Positions 53,633 through 63,425 of a stretch of DNA of 64,000 bases are shown here, one piece after another. The notes under the pieces were generated by a model, which did not search any database, was not told the DNA's origin, and was given only the letters and a program-made list of their open reading frames with translations. The stretch spans positions 1-64,000 of the forward strand of contig JANQEA010000026.1 in assembly GCA_028278555.1 (NCBI GenBank), written 5' to 3'. Each line of letters opens with the position of its first letter. Positions within the stretch are counted from its first letter, which is position 1. The DNA comes from Candidatus Bipolaricaulota bacterium. GTDB taxonomy: Bacteria > Bipolaricaulota > Bipolaricaulia > UBA7950 > UBA9294. A program made the position numbers and the translations under genes.

Positions 53633-55129
53633 TCACACGCTCCAGTTCGACAGCGAATCGCCTTCGCCCCAGCCGAACTGGATGATATCGTGCACCTTCC
53701 CCTCGCGGATCGAGAGGGCCGACACGAGCTCGAGCTCGGCCTTCTCGTGGAACTCGGCGATCGTCGCGCACCCGCACGACGCCATCGCAGCGCGGATCTT
53801 GCTCGTCATCTCAGGGAGGTTGTCCTTCAGCTTCCCGGCGTATTCGACGAACCCCTCGACGCCCTCGAGGAAGCCGGCCTGGTCGTAGCGCGCCGGGCTC
53901 CATGCGCGCGCGCGCGCCGATCCTTCGCCCCAGTACGGCTTCATCACGCGGCCGCTGATCCGGATCTTCTCGGTCGGCGATTCGTCCATCCGCGCAAAGT
54001 AGCGGCCCATCATCACCGCGTCGGCGCCGAGCGCGAGGGCGACGACGACATCCTTCGAGTGGACGATCCCCCCGTCGGCAATCACCGGAACGTGGATCCC
54101 GGTCTTCTCCCGGTGGCGATCGCGCGCCTCGGCGACCTTCATCACCGCCGTTGCCAGCCCGCGTCCGGTCCCCTTCTGCTCCTGGGTGATGCAGATCGAG
54201 CCGCCGCCCATGCCGACCTTCACCGCGCCGGCCCCGGCCGCGACAAGGTAGTCGAATCCTCCGCCGGTGATCACGTTCCCGCCAATCACCGGGAGCTCCG
54301 GATATTCGGCGCGGATCCATTCGATCGTGGCCCGCTGGAACGCGGAGTGCCCGTCGGACGAGTCGATCCCGACCACGTCGACACCGGCCTCGACGAGCGC
54401 CGGGACGCGATCGGCGTGGTCACGGGTGTTGATCGCAGCCACCGCGACGAGGCGCTTCCGCTCGTCGACGACCTGATCCGGATTGTCGAGGTGGTCCTCG
54501 ATGTCCTTCCGGAAGACGAGCGACAGGAGCCGGTCATCCTCATCGACAATCGGAAGGACCGACCGATGACCTTCGATCAGGATCGCGTTCGCCTCCTCGA
54601 GATCGGAGATCCGGACACCCACGTCGAGCTGCTCACGAGGGATCATCCGTTCGCTCACTGGCAGCTCCCCATGAGCACGAACGTCGTAATCGCGGCGGGT
54701 GATCAGGCCGAGAAGCCGTTTCTCATCGGAGACGACGGGGAAGGTCGAGTAGCCGGCTTCCTTTCGGAGTGCATCGACATCGCGAAGCGGCTGGTCCGGG
54801 CGGATCGTCCTCGGCTCGACGAAGCCCGCCTTGTGCGACTTGATCCGGCGGACCATCTCCGCTTGATCGTCGATCGCTTGGGATGCGTAGATGAACGCGG
54901 TTCCGCCGAGCTTCGCCAACTCGATCCCCATTCGGATGCCGGAGACCGACTGCATCGCGGCAGCGACGACCGGCGCCTTCAGCATCAGGGGCTGGTCGGC
55001 CGTCGGCCGGAGGACGAGCGGGGTCCTTAGCGAGACGCTGTCGATCGTCGTCTCCGGGGTGGTCAGACCGGGGAGCAGCCTGAACTCGGTCAATGTCCGC
55101 GAAGGTTCGAACTGTACCTGCTTCGCCAT
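53633..55129 (-). CDS. guaB: IMP dehydrogenase
   Basis: 498 residues. (beta/alpha)8 barrel with two CBS domains (about 110-235) inserted after beta 2; GIDSSDGHS; catalytic Cys near 311 in GGGSICITQEQKGTGRG, a known variant of GIGPGSICTT; flap KPYWGEGSARARAW. Oxidises IMP to XMP, first step to GMP. ATG at 55129, GGGGGTGTG upstream; the longer frame covers the intergenic hairpin. Confidence 0.96.
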   Translation of the reverse strand: MAKQVQFEPSRTLTEFRLLPGLTTPETTIDSVSLRTPLVLRPTADQPLMLKAPVVAAAMQSVSGIRMGIELAKLGGTAFIYASQAIDDQAEMVRRIKSHKAGFVEPRTIRPDQPLRDVDALRKEAGYSTFPVVSDEKRLLGLITRRDYDVRAHGELPVSERMIPREQLDVGVRISDLEEANAILIEGHRSVLPIVDEDDRLLSLVFRKDIEDHLDNPDQVVDERKRLVAVAAINTRDHADRVPALVEAGVDVVGIDSSDGHSAFQRATIEWIRAEYPELPVIGGNVITGGGFDYLVAAGAGAVKVGMGGGSICITQEQKGTGRGLATAVMKVAEARDRHREKTGIHVPVIADGGIVHSKDVVVALALGADAVMMGRYFARMDESPTEKIRISGRVMKPYWGEGSARARAWSPARYDQAGFLEGVEGFVEYAGKLKDNLPEMTSKIRAAMASCGCATIAEFHEKAELELVSALSIREGKVHDIIQFGWGEGDSLSNWSV

Positions 55130-55214
55130 CACACCCCCGATTCGAGCGGGTCCGTCTGGGAAGGGACGGGAATCGACCGCCACCCCACCTCGCCCGATAC
55201 GTGATTGTAACGCG

Positions 55215-55244
55215 GCGGGCTCCGGCATTCGCGCCGGAGCCCGC
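55215..55244 (-). terminator. GC-rich hairpin between hydrogenase operon and guaB
   Basis: 12-bp perfect stem GCGGGCTCCGGC / GCCGGAGCCCGC, loop of 6, no T-run on the minus strand. The stem is nearly the same as at 5501-5531. May be an RNA-stability or attenuation element; a TACAAT -10 (minus, 55209-55204) right after it could start guaB. Confidence 0.45.
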
Positions 55245-55270
55245 AACAGGTCAATGGCTCTGAGTTGTCG

Positions 55271-56836
55271 CTAGCTTCGTACGGGCAGAAGAGCCTCGAA
55301 CTCGCTCCGGAACGCGCGCAGTGCACTCGTGACCGGGAGGATCACCGACTGCCCCAGCGGACAGAGGGAGCGAGCCTGCATCGTCTCCGCAACCTCGACC
55401 ATGAGATCGAGATCGCCTGGCAGACCTTCGCCCGCTATCACACGATCCATGATTGCAAGCAACGCGCGCGTCCCTGCACGACAGGGAACGCACTGGCCAC
55501 AGGACTCGTGCCGGAAGAAGCGCAGGATCCCGTGCAGGAGATCGGGAATCGATGCCTCCTCTTCGAGAACGAGGATCGATCCGGACCCGAGGACGGCCGT
55601 GTATTCCCGGAGGCTGTCGAAGTCCATCTCGACGTCAAGTCCAGATTCGTCGATGAATGCACCGGCCGCACCACCGAGAAGGGCGCCCTTGAAGCGGCCG
55701 CCATTGCGAACGCCGCCGGCGAACTCGTTGATGATCGTTCGGAGGCGTGTTCCCATCGAAACCTCGATCAGGCCCGGGTACGAGACGTGGCCGAGAACGA
55801 TGAACACCTTCGTCCCGGGGCAGGACTCGGTCCCGTACGACTGGAACCACTCGACGCCGAGCTGGACGATCGGCGGCACGTTGGCGAGCGTCTCGACGTT
55901 GTTGACAACGGTCGGCTGCCCCCAGAGCCCGAAGCCGCCGGGGTACGGCGGCTTCCGACGCGGATAGCCCCGCTTCCCCTCGATCGACTCGATCAGCGCC
56001 GTCTCCTCGCCGCAGACGTAGGCGCCGGCGCCCTTTCGGATCTCAATATCGAAGCAGATGTCCGTCTCCAGGATGTGCTGGCCGAGGAGGCCGGCCGCTC
56101 TCGCGTCGTCGATCGCCTTCTGCATCCGCTCGATCGAGAGGCTGTACTCCCCGCGAATGTAGATGTAGCCCTTCCTCGCATCGACGGCATACCCGGCGAG
56201 GATCATGCCTTCGATCAGCCGGTGTGGGTCTCCTTCGAGGATCAGACGATCCTTGAACGTTCCCGGCTCCCCTTCGTCGGCATTGCAGATGATGTACTTC
56301 GGTTCGCCTTCGGCGGTGAACGACCACTTCCTGCCGGTTGGGAAGCCGGCGCCGCCCCGGCCTCGTAGCCCGGAGCGCGTGACGATGTCGATCACTTCCT
56401 CGCGCGAGATCCGCTCCTCGACGACCTTGCCGAGGGCCTCGTAAGCGCCTGCAGCGATGGCCTCCTCGAGGCTCTCCGGATCGATGATGCCGCAGTTCCA
56501 GAGGACGATGCGCGTCTGAGCGCCGCGATAGACGCCCTGCTCCGGATCGGCATGGATGCGCAACCGCTCCACGGGCTCCCCGCCGACCAAGTGCGCTTTC
56601 ACGAGCTCCTCGACATCGGCGACGCTGACCTTGCCGTAGAGGATGTTGTCCGGCTGCGTCCGCAGAATCACACCACGGCCGACGAGTCCGAGATCGCCCG
56701 TGTCGACGATCTGAATCGACTCGGCCAATCCGTGGGTCTCGAGGGCCTCTCGCAGCGCGCGCTCGACATCGCGAACGCCGGCGAGCTTCGTCTCCTCATT
56801 GATCGCCAGCAGAATCCTCCGCTCAGGAACCGTCAT
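55271..56836 (-). CDS. hoxF: hydrogenase diaphorase subunit, NuoF/HoxF type
   Basis: 521 residues. N-terminal thioredoxin-like domain without cluster Cys (about 1-110, TGDLGLVGRGVIL), then the NuoF core: GRGGAGFPTGRKW (FMN), NADEGEPGTFKDR, CGEETALIESIEG, and the [4Fe-4S] site CGQCVPCRAGT...SLCPLG. The extra two-cluster ferredoxin tail of Thermotoga HydB is missing. Passes electrons between NAD(H) and the small clusters. ATG at 56836, the third of three candidates, has the best spacing from AAGGAG. Last gene of the operon. Confidence 0.95.
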   Translation of the reverse strand: MTVPERRILLAINEETKLAGVRDVERALREALETHGLAESIQIVDTGDLGLVGRGVILRTQPDNILYGKVSVADVEELVKAHLVGGEPVERLRIHADPEQGVYRGAQTRIVLWNCGIIDPESLEEAIAAGAYEALGKVVEERISREEVIDIVTRSGLRGRGGAGFPTGRKWSFTAEGEPKYIICNADEGEPGTFKDRLILEGDPHRLIEGMILAGYAVDARKGYIYIRGEYSLSIERMQKAIDDARAAGLLGQHILETDICFDIEIRKGAGAYVCGEETALIESIEGKRGYPRRKPPYPGGFGLWGQPTVVNNVETLANVPPIVQLGVEWFQSYGTESCPGTKVFIVLGHVSYPGLIEVSMGTRLRTIINEFAGGVRNGGRFKGALLGGAAGAFIDESGLDVEMDFDSLREYTAVLGSGSILVLEEEASIPDLLHGILRFFRHESCGQCVPCRAGTRALLAIMDRVIAGEGLPGDLDLMVEVAETMQARSLCPLGQSVILPVTSALRAFRSEFEALLPVRS

Positions 56837-57302
56837 CATCACTCCTTACAGCTTCGAGGATTCCGGCAAGCCGTTCCTTGGTGAGGTTCCCGTAGAGTTC
56901 CTCGTCGATCATCATCGCCGGCGCAACGCCGCAGACGCCGAGGCAGCTCGAGGTTTCCAAGGTGAACGCACCGTCTTCTGTCGTTTCTCCGACTTCGACG
57001 CCGAGCGTCTTGATCAGAAGGTCAAGCAGCGACTCCGCGCCGACCAACTGGCAGGGAGGAGACTCGCAGATCCGGATGATGTGTCGCCCCCGAGGCGTGA
57101 GACTGAACATGCTGTAGAACGTCGCCGAGCTGACCACGGTTGACGTCGGCAGACCGACGTATTCCGCGACCTCTCGCAGCGTCTCCCGACTCAGGTGATT
57201 CTGCTCGTTCGCCTCCTGAGCATCGTGGAGGATGTCGAGCAGGTTCGCCGGATCCGGCGCGTAGCCTTCCAAGATCGTCTGCAGCCCCGTTACGCTAGCC
57301 AT
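56823..57302 (-). CDS. hoxE: hydrogenase diaphorase subunit, NuoE/HoxE type
   Basis: 159 residues. [2Fe-2S] thioredoxin-like protein with four ligands: CESPPC (-x4-) and CLGVC (CESPPCQLVG...SSCLGVCGVAP). N-terminal helical bundle. Overlaps hoxF and the protease gene slightly. Partner of the NuoF-type subunit. Confidence 0.94.
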   Translation of the reverse strand: MASVTGLQTILEGYAPDPANLLDILHDAQEANEQNHLSRETLREVAEYVGLPTSTVVSSATFYSMFSLTPRGRHIIRICESPPCQLVGAESLLDLLIKTLGVEVGETTEDGAFTLETSSCLGVCGVAPAMMIDEELYGNLTKERLAGILEAVRSDDDGS

Positions 57303-57732
57303 CGACCGCCACCACCGTTCTCTTCATCCATTCGCATATCATCTTCTCCGCTTCATCGACTCGCGCCTCCGACTCGGGGCTCAAGCCTTCTTCCACATCG
57401 AAAGATCGACCGGGAATCGTGAGGAGCCACCCTCGTGGAGCGCGTCCGAAGGCCCGCTCCGTCAGCTCGAGCAGTCCCTCTGCAGAGAGCGCGTGGCCGA
57501 GGCCTCGCGACGGCCGGGGCTCGATCGACCGAAGCTCGACTCGATCGCTCCCGACGTTCGCATCGACGAAAAGCACGCGTTCGACCGACGACAGGCCTTC
57601 GGCCAGCTCCGGCGTCAGCTGCGACACAGCCCTCGCTTGCAGCGTGGCAGATTCTGTCAGGCGGGCGACCACCGCCGGCCCGAGTCCGTCGTCTTCTCGC
57701 ATCTCGTTTCCGATCCCAACGACCCAATCCAT
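57295..57732 (-). CDS. [NiFe] hydrogenase maturation protease
   Basis: 145 residues, HyaD/HycI/HoxW family. Removes the C-terminal peptide of the large subunit after Ni insertion. GIGNEMREDDGLGP at the N terminus, FVDAN (Asp) and the GHAL His are the metal-sensing residues. Lies 3 bases after hoxH, whose C-terminal peptide it would cut. Confidence 0.92.
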   Translation of the reverse strand: MDWVVGIGNEMREDDGLGPAVVARLTESATLQARAVSQLTPELAEGLSSVERVLFVDANVGSDRVELRSIEPRPSRGLGHALSAEGLLELTERAFGRAPRGWLLTIPGRSFDVEEGLSPESEARVDEAEKMICEWMKRTVVAVDG

Positions 57733-57735
57733 GCG

Positions 57736-59154
57736 CTACTCCTGCGTCATCCGCTCGACGAGCTCGCCATCCGAGCCGACCACGTCGACGACGAGGGGCA
57801 TCTGCCCGACCGCGTGCACCGAGCAAGAGAGACACGGATCGTAGGCACGAATGCCACCCTCGATCCGGTTGAGGATCCCTTCGGTGATCTCGCCCTTCTG
57901 GATGAAGGTCTTCGCGATCTCCTGTACAGCCCGGTTCATGCCCAAGTTGTTGTGACCCGTCGAGACGATGTAGTTCGCCTTCTCGATAATCCCGTCCTCG
58001 TCGACCCAGTAGTGGTGGATCAACGTTCCGCGGGGCGCCTCGTGGACGCCGACGCCCTCCAGCTGGTTGACGCCCGCGTCGGCGCGGATTCGCGTCGACA
58101 GGATCCGATCGTCCGCGAGCAGACGCTCGATTCGCTCGATCGAAGCGAGGATCTCCAAGAGACGCGTATAGTGGTAGTCGAAGACGCGGCCGGAGCAACG
58201 GCTCGACGTCTCCCGGAAGATCTCAAGCTCCCGATCCGCCTCCGGCGTCCCGAACCGATCGCAGACGTGAACGCGACCGAGCGGTCCGACGCGGTACATG
58301 CCGCCCGGATAGCCCATCGGCGCGTAGTGCGGGAACTTAAGGTAGGTCCAAGGCTCCGACGCCTCGTGGATCATCTCCGGATACGTGTGCGGATGCACAT
58401 CGTCGAGAACGCGATCGCCGCAAGGATCGACGATGCGCAGGCGTCCGTCGTAGTGCTCCCACAGGCCGTCTTCGCTGACGAGCCCCATGTACATGCTGTT
58501 GAATGTGCTGAGAACCTCTCGCGCCGCCGGATCGAACGACTCACGGAAGAGCTTGATCGTCGCGAGCGTCGTCTCTTTCGCCTCCGGCAGGCCGTCTAGG
58601 ATCCAGTCGCGATCCTCGACGGAGAGCGGCTGGTTCACGCCGCCTGGGACGGCCCAGGCCGGATGGATCTTCTTCCCGCCGAGACGGTTGATGATCTCCT
58701 GACCGTAGGCCCGCAGCCGGATGCCCTTCCGCGCCAGCTCCGGATCCTTCTGGACGAGACCGACGACATTCCGCACAGCCGGTTCGGTGTCCCAGCCAAG
58801 CAGGAAGTCGGGCGCCGACAGGTAGAAGAAGCTGAGTGCGTGCGACTGCACGAACTGTCCCAGGTTCATCAGCCGGCGCAGCATCACGGCCGTCTCCGGC
58901 ACGTTCACTGCCAGAAGCGCATCGCACGCCTTCGCCGACGCCAAGATGTGGCTGACCGGGCAGATCCCGCAGATGCGAGCCGTCAGCCCGGGCATCTCCC
59001 ACAGGGTACGCCCCTGGCAGAATCGCTCGAAGCCGCGCAGCTCGGTGACGTGAAACTGGGCGTCCTTGACGTCTCCGGCGTCATCCAAGAAGACCGTGAT
59101 CTTGGCATGGCCTTCGATTCGTGTGACTGGTTCGATGTGTATCTCTCTCGACAT
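57736..59154 (-). CDS. hoxH: [NiFe] hydrogenase large subunit, group 3 (HoxH-like)
   Basis: 472 residues. Ni ligands in L1 [10 protein letters not shown] (C62, C65) and L2 [12 protein letters not shown] (C441, C444); a tail of about 25 residues after the L2 His would be removed by the protease. N-terminal [16 protein letters not shown] is standard. With HoxY, HoxU, NuoE- and NuoF-like subunits it forms a cytoplasmic bidirectional NAD(P)-linked hydrogenase; group 3c or 3d cannot be told by eye. ATG at 59154 with GGAG 8 bases upstream. Confidence 0.95.
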   Translation of the reverse strand: MSREIHIEPVTRIEGHAKITVFLDDAGDVKDAQFHVTELRGFERFCQGRTLWEMPGLTARICGICPVSHILASAKACDALLAVNVPETAVMLRRLMNLGQFVQSHALSFFYLSAPDFLLGWDTEPAVRNVVGLVQKDPELARKGIRLRAYGQEIINRLGGKKIHPAWAVPGGVNQPLSVEDRDWILDGLPEAKETTLATIKLFRESFDPAAREVLSTFNSMYMGLVSEDGLWEHYDGRLRIVDPCGDRVLDDVHPHTYPEMIHEASEPWTYLKFPHYAPMGYPGGMYRVGPLGRVHVCDRFGTPEADRELEIFRETSSRCSGRVFDYHYTRLLEILASIERIERLLADDRILSTRIRADAGVNQLEGVGVHEAPRGTLIHHYWVDEDGIIEKANYIVSTGHNNLGMNRAVQEIAKTFIQKGEITEGILNRIEGGIRAYDPCLSCSVHAVGQMPLVVDVVGSDGELVERMTQE

Positions 59155-59168
59155 CGCTGGCTCCATCT

Positions 59169-59705
59169 CTATCCGAACTTGAGATCTTCCCCGACGAGCT
59201 CCGGCGTCTGCCCATCGAGCAACGCGAAGATCGCCTTCGCGATCACCCCGGCAGGCGGAGGACACCCATGGAGGAAGAAGTCGACGTGAATCACTTCGTG
59301 GACGGGCCGCACCCGATCGAGAAGCTTCGGAACGACCTCGTAGGGGAGCTTCCCGTTCGTCGTCGCCTCCGGGCCGTAGATCTCGGCAATCATCTCATCC
59401 GGATCGATGCCGTTCCGCAGGCTCGGGACATTCGCCGTCACAGCGCAGTCGCCGAGGGAGATGACGATCTTCGAGCGCTTCCGCGCCGTCTCGACGATCT
59501 CCAGATGCTCCTCGTTGGCGACAGCTCCCTCGATCAGCGTGACGTCGACGCCCGACTCCGGAAAGACCTTGAGGTCCGTCAGTGGGCTGTTGGCGAACTC
59601 GATCCGCTCCGCCAGATCGATCAGCGCCTCGTCCACATCGAGAATCGACATGTGGCAGCCGGCGCAACCGCTCAGCCAGACCGTGGCCACGCGCACCTTA
59701 TCCAC
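59169..59705 (-). CDS. hoxY: [NiFe] hydrogenase small subunit (HoxY-like)
   Basis: 178 residues, the short type with one proximal [4Fe-4S]: SGCAGCHMS (C14, C17), LGDCAV, HGCPPP. GTG start with AGGAGGAACC. Electron relay between the Ni-Fe site and HoxU. Confidence 0.95.
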   Translation of the reverse strand: MDKVRVATVWLSGCAGCHMSILDVDEALIDLAERIEFANSPLTDLKVFPESGVDVTLIEGAVANEEHLEIVETARKRSKIVISLGDCAVTANVPSLRNGIDPDEMIAEIYGPEATTNGKLPYEVVPKLLDRVRPVHEVIHVDFFLHGCPPPAGVIAKAIFALLDGQTPELVGEDLKFG

Positions 59706-60414
59706 GGTTCCTCCTCGCTACGAGTTCGCCGGGGAGCTCCGCATCCTTGACCATTTCGGCGTTGCTCACACCCTTGCAGACGATCGCCCCCGTCGGGCAA
59801 GACTCAACACACTTCCCGCAGCTCGTGCAGGACTCGGCGTCATCCCACGTCTCCCACAGGTCGGTGATCACGCGAGCGTCCGTTCCACGATTCGCAAAGG
59901 CCCACGTGTGAGCCCCTTCGACCTCGGCACAGACGCGGACGCAGCGACCGCAGAGGACGCAGCGATCCCGATCGACGAGGAATCCCGGATGCGACGCATC
60001 GATCCGGTCTCTCCGGAAGCTGTAGGGCACCCGCACCGAGTGCAGGCCGACCTCGCAAGCGAGGTCCTGCAACTCACAGTGGCCGTTGGAGACGCAGAAG
60101 GCGCAGACGTGATTTCCTTCTGCGAAGAGAAGCTCGACCACGGTCCTCCGGTGCGTCTCAATCTCGGGGGTCTTCGTGACAACGTGCATGCCGTCGACCG
60201 CCTCCGTAGCGCAGGCGGGGAGCCAGCGCCCATCCACGTCGACCACGCACATCCGGCAGGCGGCCGCCTCCGGCAGGCCATCAAGATGGCAGAGTGTCGG
60301 AATCCGAATCCCGGCTGCGGTCGCCGCATCGAGAAGGGTGCGACCCGGCTCGACGGAAACGTCCTGGCCGTCGATGACAAGCTTGACGTGATCCGGTTGT
60401 ACTTTCGAACTCAT
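59698..60414 (-). CDS. hoxU: hydrogenase diaphorase subunit HoxU (NuoG-N-like)
   Basis: 238 residues. N-terminal [2Fe-2S] (C42, C53, C56, C68), then His-Cys3 cluster motif HVCAFCVSNGHCELQ, then two [4Fe-4S] motifs CVLCGRCVRVC and CTSCGKCVESCPTGA. Links HoxYH with the flavin subunit. GGAAGGAACC before the ATG; overlaps hoxY by 8 bases. Confidence 0.95.
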   Translation of the reverse strand: MSSKVQPDHVKLVIDGQDVSVEPGRTLLDAATAAGIRIPTLCHLDGLPEAAACRMCVVDVDGRWLPACATEAVDGMHVVTKTPEIETHRRTVVELLFAEGNHVCAFCVSNGHCELQDLACEVGLHSVRVPYSFRRDRIDASHPGFLVDRDRCVLCGRCVRVCAEVEGAHTWAFANRGTDARVITDLWETWDDAESCTSCGKCVESCPTGAIVCKGVSNAEMVKDAELPGELVARRNRG

Positions 60415-60439
60415 CCGGTTCCTTCCATTCGCCTTTCCG

Positions 60440-60805
60440 TTAGTCGCAGCCCGTCTCGATCAAGAAGTCCGAGACCGGCGTCCCGTCGACGATGTGCTCG
60501 GCGACGACGCGCTGGGCTTTCTCAGAGTTCATCTCGCCATAGAGGACGGAAGGCTCTCCGACGACGCGCACCTCGACGATCGGCTTCTTGCAGCTCAAGC
60601 CGCGATCGCCCGTTTGGGCGATCTGGACGTCGTCGAGACCTCGCGCCTCGATCTCCTTCTCGAACACATCGAGAACCGACCTCGAGCCGGCGGCAATGGC
60701 GCTCGTTCCCATCGCAATCAGAACGCGCACCCGTGCCCCGCCTCGGCGGAGGGAGAGATCCTTCGCTGCCTCCTCGCGAACACGCCTCAGGTCTTCCGGT
60801 TTCAT
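60440..60805 (-). CDS. HndB-like thioredoxin-fold subunit, cluster ligands largely lost
   Basis: 121 residues. Begins MKPEDLRRVREEAAKDL like HndB of NADP-reducing hydrogenases. Where HndB has MGTCGIAAG and TGCIGLC, this has MGTSAIAAG and TGDRGLSC; only Cys72 and Cys120 remain, so a [2Fe-2S] cluster is doubtful. First of the hydrogenase genes, 31 bases after apgM. ATG at 60805 with CAGGAGAGAC. Confidence 0.85.
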   Translation of the reverse strand: MKPEDLRRVREEAAKDLSLRRGGARVRVLIAMGTSAIAAGSRSVLDVFEKEIEARGLDDVQIAQTGDRGLSCKKPIVEVRVVGEPSVLYGEMNSEKAQRVVAEHIVDGTPVSDFLIETGCD

Positions 60806-60836
60806 GTCTCTCCTGTTCTCGAGGAACCCGATTCGA

Positions 60837-62081
60837 CTAGGAGCCGAACTTCGGACTCCAGTTGTTGTATCCAAGCAGCATGGGCAGAACGCGCCCGCTG
60901 AAACGCCCCAGCCCGCCTCTGCCCGCTTCGCGCTCGCCGAACGCCTCCGTGCAATCCGGCATGACGTTCGGTCCGGCGAAGAGGACGGGCACCGGCTCGT
61001 GCGTGTGATCGCCGAAGTCGATCGGCGTCGTGTGATCGCCCGTGAAGGCGAGATGCGTCATCGCCATGTCGACCTTCTCGAGGAGCGGCGTGAAGAACTC
61101 GGCGTCGATCCGCTCGATGAACGCCGTCTTCGCCGCCGCATCCTGATCGTGACCGGCATTGTCGGTTCCCTTCATGTGAACGAACACGTAATCGTAGTCT
61201 TCGAGCGCGCGGGCCGCAGCCTCCGCCTTGGCTCGCAAGTCGGTGTCGAGCCCGCCGGTCGCCCCGGGAACGGTGATCGACGTCATCCCGCAGGCGAGCG
61301 CAACGCCCCGATAGAGCGCCCCACCGGCGATGACGGCGCCGCGGACGCCGTACATCGATTCGATCGAAGGAATGTCCGGACAGTCTGCGGCGCCACGGGC
61401 GAGGATGTAGTTCGCCGGCGCTTGACCGTCACTCGCCCGAGCCACATTGACCGGATGCTCTCCAAGGACGGCGTGGGACTTCTCCACGAGCTCGTTCAGC
61501 GCAGAAGCCGTTCTCCTCGCCTCCTCGGATCCGTCGAGCGGCTCGAAGAGCAGAGCCGCCTTGCCCGTCGCGTGAGGGTCGTTCTCCCCGACGTGCCGGG
61601 AGAGACCGCTACCGCGCAGGAGAAGGGCTCCCCGGTGCTGCGTGCTGGCGCGAAACTCGAAGGTCACGCCCGGGGCGTCGGGCTCGATCTCGTTCAGCGC
61701 ACGGGCGAGATCCTGCTGGCCCGAATCGATCCGCCCGGCCCGCCGGTCGGTGACGATGTACTCGCCCTTGCGAGCCTCCACAGTCGCGAAGTTGGCTCGG
61801 AAGCAGATGTCGTCCGCACGGACGTCCATACCGATGCCCAGGCACTCGAAGACGCCGCGACCGGTGTAGATCTCGTAGGGGTCATAGCCAAGAAGCGAGA
61901 GATGGGCGGTGTCGCTGCCGGGCCGGACTCCAGGACCGATCGGATCGACAAGGCCAAGGGCGCCCTGACGCGCCAGCTCGTCCAGAGCTAGGGTCTTGGC
62001 CGCCTCGAGACAGGTCTTTCCTTCTTTCGTGTCTGTCGGACGGCCGCCGAGACCGTCCGCGATGACTAAGATCCCGTGCAT
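60837..62081 (-). CDS. apgM: cofactor-independent phosphoglycerate mutase, archaeal type
   Basis: 414 residues. Interconverts 3- and 2-phosphoglycerate. Alkaline-phosphatase fold: HGILVIADGLGGRPTD (metal Asp9), GSDTAHLSLLGYDP (nucleophile Ser near 57), GTDNAGHD, GDHTTPI. This is the ApgM family, found in archaea and scattered bacteria, not GpmI. Own promoter; hydrogenase genes follow in the same transcript. ATG at 62081 with AAAGGTGA. Confidence 0.95.
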   Translation of the reverse strand: MHGILVIADGLGGRPTDTKEGKTCLEAAKTLALDELARQGALGLVDPIGPGVRPGSDTAHLSLLGYDPYEIYTGRGVFECLGIGMDVRADDICFRANFATVEARKGEYIVTDRRAGRIDSGQQDLARALNEIEPDAPGVTFEFRASTQHRGALLLRGSGLSRHVGENDPHATGKAALLFEPLDGSEEARRTASALNELVEKSHAVLGEHPVNVARASDGQAPANYILARGAADCPDIPSIESMYGVRGAVIAGGALYRGVALACGMTSITVPGATGGLDTDLRAKAEAAARALEDYDYVFVHMKGTDNAGHDQDAAAKTAFIERIDAEFFTPLLEKVDMAMTHLAFTGDHTTPIDFGDHTHEPVPVLFAGPNVMPDCTEAFGEREAGRGGLGRFSGRVLPMLLGYNNWSPKFGS

Positions 62082-62116
62082 GGTCACCTTTCCCCACAAG
62101 TCACCCGGTCAGGTGC

Positions 62117-62145
62117 ACGATACTTCACGCTCCTCCGCGTTTCAA
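62117..62145 (-). promoter_or_regulatory. promoter of the apgM-hydrogenase operon
   Basis: Minus strand TTGAAA (62145-62140), 17-base spacer, TATCGT (62122-62117). The next seven genes show no other promoter in their gaps. Confidence 0.65.
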
Positions 62146-62180
62146 CGCGCTTCCGCCCCCTTCGAGAACGGCATATACGC

Positions 62181-62210
62181 TTGCGGTACGACCCAGACTG
62201 CGCATACTGT
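62181..62210 (+). promoter_or_regulatory. promoter of sucCD
   Basis: TTGCGG (62181-62186), 18-base spacer, TACTGT (62205-62210). Start near 62217, followed by AAGGAGG (62236-62242). Confidence 0.5.
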
Positions 62211-62255
62211 CGCGCGGCCACGCGCATCACTCGTCAAGGAGGCGGATCGAGTCGG

Positions 62256-63425
62256 ATGAAGATCCACGAGTACCAAGCGAAGGAGCTGTTCGCCATCTAT
62301 GGCATCCCTGTGGCGCTCTCAAGAGCCGTCACGAGCGTCGAGGATGCCGTCAACGCTGGCAAGGAGATCGGATCGCCGGTTGTCGTCAAGGCGCAGATCC
62401 ACGCCGGCGGACGCGGAAAAGGTGGCGGGATTGCGCTCGCCAAGGACGAAGCGGCCGTTCGAGAGGCAGCCGATCGCATCCTCGGGACGGCGCTCGTCAC
62501 GCCGCAGACCGGCCCGGAGGGTCGCGTCGTCCGGACACTCCTGATCGAGAAGGCAAGCGAGATCGCCTCCGAGTTCTATCTGGCGATCACGGTCGACCGA
62601 GCGCGACGTCAGGCCGTCGCCATCGCCAGCCGAGCGGGTGGCGTCAACATCGAGGAGACAGCGGAGAAGGATCCGGACGCGATCCTCAAGGAATGGATCG
62701 AGCCTGCGATCGGACTCCGCCCCTTCCAGGCGCATCGGCTCGTGCGAAAGCTCGGCCTCCCCAAGGCGGCCGTCCGGCCGGCGACGAAGCTGATCCTCAA
62801 CCTCTACAAGCTGTTCTGCTCTGAGGATTGCTCTCTCGCCGAGATCAACCCACTCGCCATCACCGCGGACGATGAACTCGTCGCGATCGACGCCAAGCTG
62901 ACCTTCGACGACAGCGGCCTCTTCCGTCACCCGGCAACACAGGAACTGCGCGATCTCTCCGAGGAGGATCCGCTCGAGGTCGAAGCGACCGCCGTCAACC
63001 TGAACTACATCAAGCTCGACGGCAACGTCGGCTGCCTCGTCAACGGCGCCGGTCTCGCGATGGCGACGATGGATCTGATCGACCACGTCGGCGCGCGGCC
63101 GGCCAACTTCCTCGACGTCGGCGGCGGCGCCACCGCCGAGATGATCGAGAAAGGCTTCCGCATCCTCGTCGGCGATCCGGATGTCGAAGCCGTCTTCATC
63201 AACATCTTCGGCGGCATCCTCCGCTGCGACATCCTCGCCGAGGGTGTCGTCGCGGCGGCGAAGGCGGTCGACGTGAAGCTCCCGGTCATCGTCCGACTCG
63301 AGGGAACGAACGTCGAAGCCGGGCGCGAGATTCTCGCGAGCTCCGGGCTCGAATTCCGGACGGCATCCGACCTCGAAGAGGCGGCCGAAATGGTCGGCGA
63401 CGTGGTGAAGGGGGTGGCGACATGA
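62256..63425 (+). CDS. sucC: succinyl-CoA ligase (ADP/GDP-forming) beta subunit
   Basis: 389 residues. ATP-grasp domain with [41 protein letters not shown], then the ligase domain [11 protein letters not shown]...NFLDVGGGA...[12 protein letters not shown]. Makes NTP from succinyl-CoA, or the reverse. AAGGAGG lies 13 bases before the ATG, a little far. Overlaps sucD (ATGA). Confidence 0.96.
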   Translation: MKIHEYQAKELFAIYGIPVALSRAVTSVEDAVNAGKEIGSPVVVKAQIHAGGRGKGGGIALAKDEAAVREAADRILGTALVTPQTGPEGRVVRTLLIEKASEIASEFYLAITVDRARRQAVAIASRAGGVNIEETAEKDPDAILKEWIEPAIGLRPFQAHRLVRKLGLPKAAVRPATKLILNLYKLFCSEDCSLAEINPLAITADDELVAIDAKLTFDDSGLFRHPATQELRDLSEEDPLEVEATAVNLNYIKLDGNVGCLVNGAGLAMATMDLIDHVGARPANFLDVGGGATAEMIEKGFRILVGDPDVEAVFINIFGGILRCDILAEGVVAAAKAVDVKLPVIVRLEGTNVEAGREILASSGLEFRTASDLEEAAEMVGDVVKGVAT

